A DNA stretch of 64,000 bases from Alphaproteobacteria bacterium. Its GTDB lineage: Bacteria; Pseudomonadota; Alphaproteobacteria; Ferrovibrionales; Ferrovibrionaceae. The DNA lies in the NCBI GenBank assembly GCA_017307375.1, contig JAFKFH010000004.1, positions 620,001 through 684,000 on the forward strand. Reading direction: 5' to 3'. Positions 1 to 7,902 of this stretch are shown here, one piece after another; within the stretch, counting starts at the first letter, position 1, and the number at the start of each line of letters is the position of its first letter. Below the pieces are notes generated by a model. It did no database searches and was not told the origin of the DNA. It saw only the letters and a list, made by a program, of their open reading frames with translations. Both the position numbers and the translations under genes were made by a program.

Positions 1-291
1 AAGATGACCGAGGAGATTGCGGAATTGCGGGCCGAGATCGAGCAGGGCGCATCCCCTGCCCGGCTCGAAGACGAGTTCGGGGACATCCTTTTCGTTTTCG
101 CCAATCTCGCCCGGCATCTGAAGATCGAGCCCGAGCAGGCGCTGCGCGGGGCCAATGCCAAGTTCGTGCGCCGCTTCACCCGGATCGAGGCGCTGCTGGC
201 CGAACGCGGCAAGACCCCGGAGCAGTCCACCCTCGAAGAGATGGACGCGCTCTGGGATCAGGCTAAGGCGGAAGAGAAGAAAGGCAGTTAG
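1..291 (+). CDS. mazG: Nucleoside triphosphate pyrophosphohydrolase MazG, C-terminal part (5' cut by window edge)
   Basis: The reading frame is open from the window edge, so only the last 96 residues or so are present. They match the second MazG helical domain: a Glu-rich helix (EEIAELRAEIE), then LEDEFGDILFVFANLARHL, which carries the Glu/Asp metal ligands, and the family sequence ALRGANAKFVRRFTRIE. MazG hydrolyses NTPs to NMP and pyrophosphate and acts in the cytosol in nucleotide house-cleaning. The gene ends one base before the convergent phosphatase gene, with no room for a separate terminator. Confidence 0.9.
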   Translation, partial: KMTEEIAELRAEIEQGASPARLEDEFGDILFVFANLARHLKIEPEQALRGANAKFVRRFTRIEALLAERGKTPEQSTLEEMDALWDQAKAEEKKGS

Positions 292-292
292 T

Positions 293-1114
293 TCAGGGCT
301 TTGGCGTGAAGATTTCATCCCGGAGCCAGCCGAACCGCTCGTCGTCCGGTGCTGCCATCATCGGGGCTGCCACGTCGAGATCGCCGGGCCGGTAGCGCGC
401 CCCGTTGTCCATCCGGCGGACGACGCCGCCCGCTTCCTCGACGATCAGGGCGCCGGGTGCGTGATCCCAGGGATAAGTGCGCTGGAAATAGGCGAAGTCG
501 ACCCGGCCCTCGGCCACGGCGACATATTCCTGTGCGGCCGAGCGCATCATGATCCATGACCCGAGCTTCTTCAGCTGGCGCACGACGTGGACCGCGAATT
601 CCGGCTCGCCGAAGCGGATGTTGGGAATGCCCGACATGTAGGCGAGGCTCGGCGCCTTGGCGACCTTCAGCCGGCGGTCGCCGACGAAGGCACCCGAGCC
701 GCGCTCGGCCCGGGCGGTCCAGCCGGCCACCGGGTCGTGGATCCAGCCCGCGAGGGTTTCGCCACCCTGGACCAGCGCCACCATCACGCCGAACAGCGGC
801 AGGCCGGCGGCGAAGTTCAGGGTCCCGTCGACCGGGTCGATGATCCAGACCGGGGCATCGCCGGCGATCGCCCGCATCACCTCGGGATTTTCCGAACATG
901 CTTCCTCGCCGACCACGCGCGATCCCGGCAGCATGGCGGCAAGCGCGGGGGTCAGCAGGCGCTCGGCGTCCAGATCGGCCTGGGTGACGACGTCGGCCGG
1001 CCCGGTCTTCTCGATCGCGGCGAAGCGGTCGGCGCTGCGGAAACGGGGCATCACCACCTCGGCGGCGACGCCCTCGATCAGCGCGGTCACCCGCGCGATG
1101 TCGATGCTGCTCAT
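293..1114 (-). CDS. Inositol monophosphatase family protein
   Basis: A 273-residue Mg-dependent sugar/inositol phosphatase fold. Visible motifs are the metal-binding GEE (VVGEEACSE), the signature IIDPVDGTLNFAAG and the C-terminal YPWDHAPGALIVEEAGG. The substrate cannot be told from sequence: members act on inositol phosphates, PAP or histidinol phosphate. An in-frame TTG at 1150 would add 12 residues, but it lies inside the -35 box. The ATG at 1114 is preferred because a -10 box ends 7 nt before it, which predicts a leaderless mRNA. It is convergent with mazG and divergent from the thiamine operon. Confidence 0.85.
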   Translation of the reverse strand: MSSIDIARVTALIEGVAAEVVMPRFRSADRFAAIEKTGPADVVTQADLDAERLLTPALAAMLPGSRVVGEEACSENPEVMRAIAGDAPVWIIDPVDGTLNFAAGLPLFGVMVALVQGGETLAGWIHDPVAGWTARAERGSGAFVGDRRLKVAKAPSLAYMSGIPNIRFGEPEFAVHVVRQLKKLGSWIMMRSAAQEYVAVAEGRVDFAYFQRTYPWDHAPGALIVEEAGGVVRRMDNGARYRPGDLDVAAPMMAAPDDERFGWLRDEIFTPKP

Positions 1115-1121
1115 GCCCGGC

Positions 1122-1150
1122 GTTGTAGGCGCCGGGCTGGCGGTTGACAA
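1122..1150 (-). promoter_or_regulatory. Predicted leaderless promoter of the IMPase gene
   Basis: On the minus strand there is TTGTCA (1145-1150), a 17-bp spacer and TACAAC (1122-1127), followed by 7 nt and the ATG at 1114. Transcription would begin at or next to the A of the start codon. The -35 hexamer overlaps the -35 hexamer of the divergent thi promoter. This is inferred from spacing and match to the sigma70 consensus only. Confidence 0.5.
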
Positions 1151-1171
1151 GCCGCCACGGCCGGATATCTT
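1144..1171 (+). promoter_or_regulatory. Predicted thi operon promoter
   Basis: A perfect -35 TTGACA (1144-1149) is followed by a 16-bp spacer and TATCTT (1166-1171). The expected start near 1178-1180 falls just before the first base of the TPP riboswitch at 1181, which supports the call. Confidence 0.6.
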
Positions 1172-1180
1172 GGCCGCATT

Positions 1181-1259
1181 GTGACACGGGGTGCCGGATG
1201 GCCGGCTGAGATCACACCCGCATCACCTGATCTGGTTCGCACCAGCGTAGGGACGTCAC
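1181..1259 (+). ncRNA. TPP riboswitch (THI box) upstream of thiE
   Basis: The conserved THI-box blocks are all present in order: GGGGTGCC, GGCTGAGATCACACCC, then ACCTGATCTGGTTCGCACCAGCGTAGGGA. The ends GTGAC (1181-1185) and GTCAC (1255-1259) pair to close helix P1. The RNA binds thiamine pyrophosphate and represses the downstream genes, here thiE-thiD and the transporter genes. Helix closure and position just after a sigma70-like promoter make the assignment firm. Confidence 0.95.
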
Positions 1260-1278
1260 CGTGAGCCGTTCGAGCCTT

Positions 1279-1346
1279 CCGATCCCCCATCTGCCGATCG
1301 AAGTGCCTTGCCGCCCGCGCCCCTGCGCTCAGCCGGGGAGTATCGG
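1279..1346 (+). promoter_or_regulatory. Possible SD-sequestering expression platform of the TPP riboswitch
   Basis: CCGATCCCC (1279-1287) can pair with GGGG (1335-1338) and ATCGG (1342-1346), which would bury the thiE ribosome binding site GGGGAG (1335-1340). No hairpin with a T-tract is visible between the aptamer and thiE, so translational control is more likely than termination. The pairing was judged by eye and not folded. Confidence 0.35.
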
Positions 1347-1348
1347 GC

Positions 1349-1990
1349 ATGGGCCGCGCCGATTTTGATCTTTCGCTCTATCTGATCGCCGACGTCGAAG
1401 GCGCCCGGGGGGCCGACCTCGTCGCCATAACCCGGGCCGCGCTCGCCGGCGGCGCGACGCTGGTGCAACTGCGCGCCAAGTCGATCGATGGCGGCGCCAT
1501 GGTCGACCTTGCCCGCGCGTTGCTGGCAGAGACCCGTGCGGCAGGCCGCCGGCTGATCGTCAACGACCGCATCGACGTCTGCCTCGCCGCCGGGGCCGAT
1601 GGCGCCCATGTCGGCCAGGACGACATCGCCCCGGCCGATGCGCGCGCGATGCTCGGCCCCGACCGCATCCTCGGCCTTACCGCCTCGAGCCCGGCCGAGT
1701 TGCGACGTTTCGATGCCGCCATCGTCGACTATGTCGGCATCGGGCCGGCCTACCCGACTGCGAGCAAGGACACGCCGAAACCGGTGCTCGGACCCGACGG
1801 GGTAGGGCGGCTGGCCCGCACCCTGCCCTGCCCGGCCGTCGGCATCGGCGGGATCGGCCCGGGCCGTGCGGCCCCGGTCATCGCGGCCGGTGCCGGCGGG
1901 GTCGCCGTGATCGGTGCCCTGTGCGGCGCAGCCGATCCGGCGGCGGCGGCCCGGCAACTGATCGACGAAATCAACGAGGCCCGTTCATGA
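1349..1990 (+). CDS. thiE: Thiamine-phosphate synthase
   Basis: A 213-residue TIM-barrel enzyme that joins HMP pyrophosphate and thiazole phosphate to give thiamine monophosphate. Family signatures are seen in order: LVQLRAKSID, RLIVNDRIDVCLAAGADGAHVGQDD (pyrophosphate/Mg site), DYVGIGPAYPTASK and the phosphate-binding VGIGGIGPG. The ATG follows GGGGAG by 8 nt. It is the first gene after the TPP riboswitch, and its stop overlaps the thiD start as ATGA. Confidence 0.93.
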   Translation: MGRADFDLSLYLIADVEGARGADLVAITRAALAGGATLVQLRAKSIDGGAMVDLARALLAETRAAGRRLIVNDRIDVCLAAGADGAHVGQDDIAPADARAMLGPDRILGLTASSPAELRRFDAAIVDYVGIGPAYPTASKDTPKPVLGPDGVGRLARTLPCPAVGIGGIGPGRAAPVIAAGAGGVAVIGALCGAADPAAAARQLIDEINEARS

Positions 1991-2805
1991 TTCCCAACGC
2001 ACTGACCATCGCCGGTGTCGACCCCTCCGGCGGCGCCGGGATCGTCGCCGATCTCAAGGCATTCTCGGCGCTGGGAGCCTATGGTTGCGCCGTGGTGGCG
2101 GCGTTGACCGCCCAGAACACGCGCGCCGTGACGGGGGTCGAACTGGTCGACCCCGCCTTCGTGCGGCAGCAGATCGACACGCTCTACGACGACGTCCGCA
2201 TCGATGCCGTCAAGCTCGGCATGCTGGGCACCGCTCCGATCATCGCGGCGGTCGCCGACGGGCTCGTCGCCCGCAACCGCGCACCGATCGTGCTGGACCC
2301 GGTCATGGTGGCCAAGAGCGGGGCGAGCCTGCTGGCGATGGAGGCGGTCACGGCGTTGCGCGCCCGCCTGCTGCCGCTTGCCACCGTCATCACCCCGAAC
2401 CTGCCGGAGGCGGGCGTCCTGCTCGACCGCCCGCCTCCGGCAACCCTGGCCGACATGCGTGACGCTGCCCGGGCGCTGCAGCGGCTCGGCCCGCGTTGGG
2501 TGCTGCTGAAGGGCGGGCATCTCGCGGATGGCCCGGCCGTCGACATCATCGATGACGGCGAGCGCCAGATCGAACTGTCCGCGCCGCGTATTGCCACGAA
2601 GAACACCCATGGTACCGGCTGCACCCTGTCGGCCGCGATCGCGGCCTTGCTGCCCCAGCGTTCCGACCCGATCGCGGCGATCGAGGGCGCGAAGGCCTAC
2701 CTGACCGCGGCGATTGCCGAAAGCGGCAGCCTGGCGGTCGGGGCCGGCCATGGTCCGGTTCATCATTTCCATGCGCTATGGCCCGCCTCGTCCGCACGGG
2801 ACTGA
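1987..2805 (+). CDS. thiD: Hydroxymethylpyrimidine/phosphomethylpyrimidine kinase
   Basis: A 272-residue ribokinase-fold enzyme that phosphorylates HMP twice to make the pyrimidine half of thiamine. Key blocks are the N-terminal IAGVDPSGGAGIVADLK, VKLGMLG, VLDPVMVAKSG, the LLKGGH strand and the anion-hole/catalytic motif THGTGCTLSAAI. The ATG at 1987 overlaps the thiE stop (ATGA), so the longer in-frame extension to 1921 is rejected. Its 3' end overlaps the permease gene by 28 nt, so the operon is tightly coupled. Confidence 0.93.
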   Translation: MIPNALTIAGVDPSGGAGIVADLKAFSALGAYGCAVVAALTAQNTRAVTGVELVDPAFVRQQIDTLYDDVRIDAVKLGMLGTAPIIAAVADGLVARNRAPIVLDPVMVAKSGASLLAMEAVTALRARLLPLATVITPNLPEAGVLLDRPPPATLADMRDAARALQRLGPRWVLLKGGHLADGPAVDIIDDGERQIELSAPRIATKNTHGTGCTLSAAIAALLPQRSDPIAAIEGAKAYLTAAIAESGSLAVGAGHGPVHHFHALWPASSARD

Positions 2806-3527
2806 CCCTCGCCGGGCTGGTCGCGGCCTGGGCGGCCCTGGTGACGGTGACCGGCGTGCCGGCCTATCTGCTGCCCGGCCCCGACCGGGTCGCCCGGGTG
2901 CTGGTCGACCGGGCGGACGTGATCGCGCGCCATGCCGGGATAACCCTGGTCGAAATCCTGCTGGGCCTTGCCGTCGGCGTGATCGCCGGCACGGCGCTGG
3001 CATTGGCGCTCGCCGCTTCGGCCGGTGCGCGGCGCTGGCTGCTGCCGCTGGTCATCGGCAGCCAGGCCATCCCGGTCTTCGCGATCGCACCGCTGCTCGT
3101 TCTGTGGCTCGGCTATGGGCTCGCCTCGAAGGTCGCGGCGGCGGCCTTGATCATTTTCTTTCCCGTGGCCGTGACGCTGCACCAGGGGCTGGCGCGGGCC
3201 GAGCGCGACTGGCTCGACGCCGCCCGCTGCCTTGGTGCCGGGCGCGGCAGCCTGCTGTGGCGCGTGCGCCTGCCGGCGGCCCTGCCCGCCTTCGGCCAGG
3301 GCCTGCGCCTCGCCGCGGCGGTCGCCCCGATCGGCGCCGTAATCGGCGAATGGGTCGGGGCGGGCGCCGGCCTCGGCTACCTGATGCTGCAGGCGAATGC
3401 CCGGATGCAGATCGACCTGATGTTCGCGGCGCTGATCGTGCTGATCGTCATGGCCGTGCTGCTGCACGCCGCGGCCGATCGGCTCGCGGACTTCCTGACA
3501 CCCTGGGCGCCCGCGCCCCAACCCTAG
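2778..3527 (+). CDS. ABC transporter permease, probable HMP/thiamine precursor uptake (ThiX-like)
   Basis: A 249-residue inner-membrane permease with about six hydrophobic segments and the EAA-type loop near DAARCLGAGRGSLLWRVRLPAALP, which docks the ATPase. The family is the SsuC/TauC/ThiX group. Position inside a TPP-controlled thi operon, directly before a ThiY-like binding protein, suggests import of HMP or a related pyrimidine. No ATPase gene (ThiZ) lies in the operon. Confidence 0.8.
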   Translation: MARLVRTGLTLAGLVAAWAALVTVTGVPAYLLPGPDRVARVLVDRADVIARHAGITLVEILLGLAVGVIAGTALALALAASAGARRWLLPLVIGSQAIPVFAIAPLLVLWLGYGLASKVAAAALIIFFPVAVTLHQGLARAERDWLDAARCLGAGRGSLLWRVRLPAALPAFGQGLRLAAAVAPIGAVIGEWVGAGAGLGYLMLQANARMQIDLMFAALIVLIVMAVLLHAAADRLADFLTPWAPAPQP

Positions 3528-3539
3528 GAGAAACTGCCC

Positions 3540-4475
3540 ATGTTGCGTCGGCTCGTCCTTGCCGCCACGTTCTGCCTGACCGCCGCGTTGCCGGCGCGGG
3601 CCGAGCCGGTGACCCTGCTGCTCGACTGGTTCGTCAACCCCGATCACGGGCCGATGATCGTCGCCCAGCAGAAAGGCTGGTTCAAGGAGGCCGGCCTCGA
3701 GGTGGAGATCGTGGCACCGGCCGATCCCAACGATCCGCCCAAGCTGGTGGCCGCCGGCAAGGCCGACCTCGCCGTCACCTACCAGCCGCAATTGACGCTG
3801 TTCGCCGACCAGGGCCTGCCGCTGGTCCGCATTGCCACGCTGGTGGCGACCCCGCTGAACTCTCTGGTCGTGCTCGCGGACGGCCCGATACGAACGCCGG
3901 CCGACTTGAAGGGTCGCAAGATCGGCTATTCGGTGGGCGGCTTCGAAGATGCGCTGCTGAAGGAGATGCTCGGTCGCCACGGGCTCAAGCTCGACGACGT
4001 CGCTCTCGTCAACGTGAACTTCTCGTTGTCGCCAGCCTTGTTTGCCGGCCAGGTCGATGCCGTGATCGGGGCTTTCCGCAATTTCGAACTGAACCAGATG
4101 GCGATCGAAGGCAAGCCCGGCCGCGCCTTCTTCGTCGAGGAGGAGGGCGTCCCGGTCTATGACGAACTGGTTCTCGTCACCCATCGCGACAAGCTGTCCA
4201 AGGCCGCCCTCGCCCGCTTCGTCCAGGTAGTCGAGCGCGCGACGCTCTATACCCTCAATCATCCGGGCGAAGCGTGGGAGGTCTTCAAGACCTACGACAA
4301 GACGCTCGATAACGAACTCAATCGCCGCGCCTGGTCCGACACGCTGCGGCGCTTCAATGCGTCGCCCGCGGCCCTCGATCCCGCGCGCTATGCCCGCTTT
4401 GCCGCCTTCCTGAAAAAGCAGGGGCTGATCCGGACCGAACCGAAGACGTCGGACTACGCCGTGACGCTGCCCTGA
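3540..4475 (+). CDS. ABC transporter substrate-binding protein, ThiY/NMT1-like (HMP precursor)
   Basis: A 311-residue periplasmic protein with a signal peptide ending at PARA (residue 21). The mature start VTLLLDWFVNPDHGPMIVAQQKGWF is the signature of the NMT1/ThiY family, which binds formylaminopyrimidine or HMP-like compounds. The fold is a two-lobed type II binding protein. A clear AGGAG precedes the ATG, 12 bp after the permease stop. The ligand is inferred from the riboswitch-controlled context. Confidence 0.85.
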   Translation: MLRRLVLAATFCLTAALPARAEPVTLLLDWFVNPDHGPMIVAQQKGWFKEAGLEVEIVAPADPNDPPKLVAAGKADLAVTYQPQLTLFADQGLPLVRIATLVATPLNSLVVLADGPIRTPADLKGRKIGYSVGGFEDALLKEMLGRHGLKLDDVALVNVNFSLSPALFAGQVDAVIGAFRNFELNQMAIEGKPGRAFFVEEEGVPVYDELVLVTHRDKLSKAALARFVQVVERATLYTLNHPGEAWEVFKTYDKTLDNELNRRAWSDTLRRFNASPAALDPARYARFAAFLKKQGLIRTEPKTSDYAVTLP

Positions 4476-4548
4476 CCGGGGGCTGTCACGCGCCTGTCAC
4501 GCCGCCGCTTTACGACTGGAGAAAGAACTCTGGCACGGGGAGCGACGG

Positions 4549-6957
4549 GTGGCAGGCGGCCTGACGGCCAGGCATTTCCTCGATACCGCCGTGGCGGCGT
4601 TGGCGGTGGCTCTCGGCCTCACGCTGCTGCTGGCCTGGCTCGACCTGCGCGAGTTTCGCCAGGACTTGGCTGCGAGCATCGGGACAGTCTTTGCGACGAT
4701 CACCCAACCCGCCGCCAAGGCGGTCTACGAGATCGATGGGCGGGCCTTGGGCGTCGTCCTCGACGGCGCGCTGGGCGAGCGACTGATCGACCAGGTTGCG
4801 GTCCGCGATGAAGCCGGCGCGCTGGTCGACCGGCGCGGCCGGGTGCAGGATCCCGATGGCGACCTGCCGCGCTGGCTTGCCGATACCCTGCTCGGCGCGG
4901 GTCTTCAGGCGATGTCCCGCCCCCTGGTTCAGGAGCGGCCGCAAGGCCCGCTGGTGGTCGGCACGCTGGAACTGGCGATCGATCGCGGCTACGCGACCGG
5001 CCGGTTCCTGGCGCGCTTCGGCCGTTCGGTCGTCGCCGTGTTCGTCCAGTCGCTGGTACTCGGCGCAATCATGGCGGCGGTGGCACAGGCAACACTCGGC
5101 CGTCCGATCCGGCGGCTGAGCGAAGCCCTGCTGGACCTGCAGCCCGAGGCGCTGGGCCTGCGCCACCGCCTGCCTGGCCGCCGCCGTGACGACGAACTCG
5201 GTGCCATGGTCCGCCGGATCGAATCCCTGCTCGACCGGATCGTCGCCGCCAGGATGGTGCGTGAGCAGGCCGAGGTCGAGCTGCGCGAAAGCGAGGCGCG
5301 ATTTCGCGATCTTGCCGAAGGATCCCTGCAGGGCATGGTAGTCCATCGCGATTTTCGGCCGCTGTTCGTCAACGACGCCCATGCCCGTGCCCTCGGCTAC
5401 GGTGATGCCGCGACCTTCTTGGCGCAAGAGCCGGACCTGCTGGACCTGATTCCCGCCGACATCCGCGAGGCGGTGGTCGAACGCTATCGCGACATCATCG
5501 CCGGTCGCGCCGTGCCCGTCGCCCATCGGATCGCCAACCGCAACCGCCATGGCGCGATCCGTCATTTTCTGGTGCTTGATCGTGCGATCGACTGGGGCGG
5601 CGAGCCCGCGCTTCAGGTCTCGCTCATCGACATTTCGCGCGAAGTGCAGGTCGAGGCCGAACTCAGTCGGCTGGCGACGCGCGACGGGCTCACCGGCCTG
5701 GCCAATCGCGCGCTGATCCATGAAACGCTCGCGACAGCGGTTGCGCAGGCCGCCGCCTTCAACCGCCGACTTTGGGTCGTGACCATCGATATCGACCGGT
5801 TCAAGGACATCAATGACAGTTTCGGCCATCCTGGCGGCGACAGCCTGTTGCGCAAGATTGCCCGTCGGCTGGAAGCCCGGTTGCGGCCGGGCATGACGCT
5901 CGGCCGCCTCGGTGCGGACGAATTCGTCGTGCTGGCGGCCGATCTTGCCTGGGACGGGTCGGAAACCGCCTGGCTGCAGGAGTTGGCCCAGGCATTCTCA
6001 CGCCCGTTCACGTTGGCCGGCCAGGAGGTTTTCGTCCGGGGCGCCTTCGGCATCGCGGCCTATCCCGAGAACGGCACGGCGGTGGACGACCTGCTGCGCG
6101 GGGCCCATACCGCCGCCAATGCGGCCAAGCGACAGGGGGCGGGCTTCGTCTTCTACGATGCGGCGATGAACCTGCGCGCCCGCAATCGCCTGCGGCTCGA
6201 GCGCGACCTGCGGCGCGAGATCGACCAGGACGGGTTCACCGTCCACTACCAGCCGCAGCAGGACATTTCGACGGGCGAAATCACTGGGTTCGAGGCGTTG
6301 CTGCGCTGGAAGGGCGCCGATGGGGTGGCGATACCGCCGGACCAGTTCATTCCGGTCGCGGAGGAGACGGGAATGATCGTGGCGCTCGGGGAACTCGTGC
6401 TGGAACGGGTCTGCCGGCGCGCGGCGGCCTGGCGGCAGCAATATCGCCGCCAACCCTCGGTCGCGGTCAACGTCTCGCCACTGCAGCTTCTCGACCCGGG
6501 ATTCGCCGACCGGGTCGTGGAACGGCTGGCGCGCCACGGTCTTCCCGCCACCGCCATCGAGATCGAGATAACCGAAACGGCGACGATCGCGCATATCGAG
6601 CAGGTACTGCCGGCGCTGCGGCAATTGCGCGATGCCGGCATCGCCCTGGCGATCGACGATTTCGGCACCGGCTACTCGTCGCTCAGCTACCTGAAGCGCC
6701 TGCCCCTGTCCTGCCTCAAGCTCGACAAATCCTTTGTCCGCGACCTGCCCGACGCCGAGGCGATGACGATCGCGCGCGCGATCGTCGTGCTGGGCCATCA
6801 GTTGGGCTTGAGCGTCACGGCGGAAGGCGTCGAGACCGAGGCTCAGCGCCGATTGCTTGTCGAACTGGGCTACGACCGGCTGCAGGGCTATCTCATCGGG
6901 CGTCCCACCCCGGACAGCGAACTGGTCCGCTTCCTCGATCCGCCGACGGCCGCCTGA
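4549..6957 (+). CDS. Membrane sensor with PAS, GGDEF and EAL domains (c-di-GMP turnover)
   Basis: 802 residues, GTG start after GGGGAG. Layout: membrane segment 10-28, periplasmic region to about 160, second membrane segment 162-183, HAMP-like linker, PAS about 243-365, GGDEF about 375-530, EAL about 545-795. The EAL domain looks active: FEALLRW (Glu582), NVSPLQL, DDFGTGYSSLSYLKRLP, KLDKSFV and EGVE are present. The cyclase motif reads GADEF (455-459) instead of GGDEF. The likely net role is c-di-GMP hydrolysis, with the GGDEF domain either weakly active or a GTP-binding regulator. Confidence 0.9.
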   Translation: MAGGLTARHFLDTAVAALAVALGLTLLLAWLDLREFRQDLAASIGTVFATITQPAAKAVYEIDGRALGVVLDGALGERLIDQVAVRDEAGALVDRRGRVQDPDGDLPRWLADTLLGAGLQAMSRPLVQERPQGPLVVGTLELAIDRGYATGRFLARFGRSVVAVFVQSLVLGAIMAAVAQATLGRPIRRLSEALLDLQPEALGLRHRLPGRRRDDELGAMVRRIESLLDRIVAARMVREQAEVELRESEARFRDLAEGSLQGMVVHRDFRPLFVNDAHARALGYGDAATFLAQEPDLLDLIPADIREAVVERYRDIIAGRAVPVAHRIANRNRHGAIRHFLVLDRAIDWGGEPALQVSLIDISREVQVEAELSRLATRDGLTGLANRALIHETLATAVAQAAAFNRRLWVVTIDIDRFKDINDSFGHPGGDSLLRKIARRLEARLRPGMTLGRLGADEFVVLAADLAWDGSETAWLQELAQAFSRPFTLAGQEVFVRGAFGIAAYPENGTAVDDLLRGAHTAANAAKRQGAGFVFYDAAMNLRARNRLRLERDLRREIDQDGFTVHYQPQQDISTGEITGFEALLRWKGADGVAIPPDQFIPVAEETGMIVALGELVLERVCRRAAAWRQQYRRQPSVAVNVSPLQLLDPGFADRVVERLARHGLPATAIEIEITETATIAHIEQVLPALRQLRDAGIALAIDDFGTGYSSLSYLKRLPLSCLKLDKSFVRDLPDAEAMTIARAIVVLGHQLGLSVTAEGVETEAQRRLLVELGYDRLQGYLIGRPTPDSELVRFLDPPTAA

Positions 6958-6968
6958 TCGAGGCCGCG

Positions 6969-7496
6969 TCAGAGGCGCTGGTCGTACTCTCGATGCAGGC
7001 GCCCCCAACTCTCCCAGAACGGCGCGGTCTTCCTGCCGTTTGCGACCTCGACCAGCAGATCGAGATGGGCGTGCCACCCGGCGCTGACCTTGAGCAGCAT
7101 GTCGCGATCGGGCAAACGGCGGTGGATCACCGTCAGCAGCACGTTGCTGCCGCGGGTTTCCAGGTCGAAGGAAACATCACCCGAATTGCCCCAGGCAATC
7201 GCCAGGCGGCGCGGCGGATCGAGTTCGGTGACGCGGCTAGCCATCCGCATCTCGGCAGCGAAGCCTTCCGGCCGCGTCGTCGGCTGGTCGCTCAGCTCGT
7301 CATTGCGCCAGACCAGTTCAAGCGCGCTGCCGATCCGCAGTTCCATTTCGCCGGCAGCCAGCCACTGGCGGCGGAGGTTGCCGTCGGTCAGATACCGCCA
7401 GATCCGGTCGATCGGACCGGGCAGCACACGCTGGATCTTCAGCGTCGCCGCTTCGATCAGCTTGCCATGGGCATCGACGGGCATCGCATCGTTCAT
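6969..7496 (-). CDS. SRPBCC (AHSA1-like) domain protein
   Basis: 175 residues with the START/Bet v1-like fold seen in AHSA1 proteins: VLPGPIDRIWRYLTDGNLRRQWLA at the start and GWHAHLDLLVEVANG near the end. Members bind hydrophobic ligands and are very often encoded next to an ArsR regulator. The ATG at 7496 overlaps the arsR stop as ATGA, so the longer in-frame ORF to 7598 is not needed. Ligand unknown. Confidence 0.85.
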   Translation of the reverse strand: MNDAMPVDAHGKLIEAATLKIQRVLPGPIDRIWRYLTDGNLRRQWLAAGEMELRIGSALELVWRNDELSDQPTTRPEGFAAEMRMASRVTELDPPRRLAIAWGNSGDVSFDLETRGSNVLLTVIHRRLPDRDMLLKVSAGWHAHLDLLVEVANGRKTAPFWESWGRLHREYDQRL

Positions 7497-7852
7497 GTCG
7501 TTGTTCCCTTGGTTTGCCCGGCGGCATCCTCGGCCCGGAGCAGCCGTTCGAGGGCGTCGAGGCTGGTGGTCCAGTAATGCTCGTAGAAGCTCAGCCACTG
7601 ATGGGCCGAGGCCAGCGGTCCGGGCTCCAGCCGACAGACATGGGTGCGGCCGCGGATCTCCCGGCGGATCAATCCGGCGTTCTCCAGGGCCTTGATGTGC
7701 TTGGAGGCCGCGGCCAGCGACATCGCGAACGGTTCAGCGAGCTGGCCGACCGTCCGTTCGCCGTCGTGGAGGTCGCGCAGCATGCGTCGCCGGGTGGCAT
7801 CACCCAGGGCGTGGAAGACCGCGTCCAGCGCGGCAAGCTGAGATTCAACCAT
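7493..7852 (-). CDS. ArsR-family winged-helix regulator partnered with an SRPBCC protein
   Basis: 119 residues with a typical ArsR winged helix: LDAVFHALGDATRRRMLRDL, the recognition helix MSLAAASKHIKALENAGLI and the wing RREIRGRTHVCRL. No CxC metal site is visible, so it is probably not a metal sensor. Two in-frame starts exist, at 7891 and 7852, each inside a copy of the same operator repeat. 7852 is preferred because TTGAAT-17-TATATT ends 6 nt before it. It is likely autoregulated and cotranscribed with the SRPBCC gene. Confidence 0.85.
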   Translation of the reverse strand: MVESQLAALDAVFHALGDATRRRMLRDLHDGERTVGQLAEPFAMSLAAASKHIKALENAGLIRREIRGRTHVCRLEPGPLASAHQWLSFYEHYWTTSLDALERLLRAEDAAGQTKGTTT

Positions 7853-7902
7853 GTGGTTAATATACCGGCGTCCCAGCCGATATTCAACCATGTAGTTTAA
7901 TT
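7843..7902 (-). promoter_or_regulatory. ArsR operator pair overlapping a leaderless promoter
   Basis: Two near-identical sites start at 7843 and 7882, both ATTCAACCATGT on the plus strand. Each is centred on AACCA-TG-T(G/A)GTT, so the first is a perfect 12-bp palindrome (7847-7858). Their centres are 39 bp apart. On the minus strand the upstream copy holds the -35 (TTGAAT, 7882-7887), the -10 TATATT is at 7859-7864, and the downstream copy holds the ATG at 7852. Binding would block both ends of the promoter. Confidence 0.6.

Noticed and set aside
4531-4545. Sigma54-like TGGCAC before the GGDEF/EAL gene
   Set aside because: The -12 element (TTGC) is missing at the required spacing.
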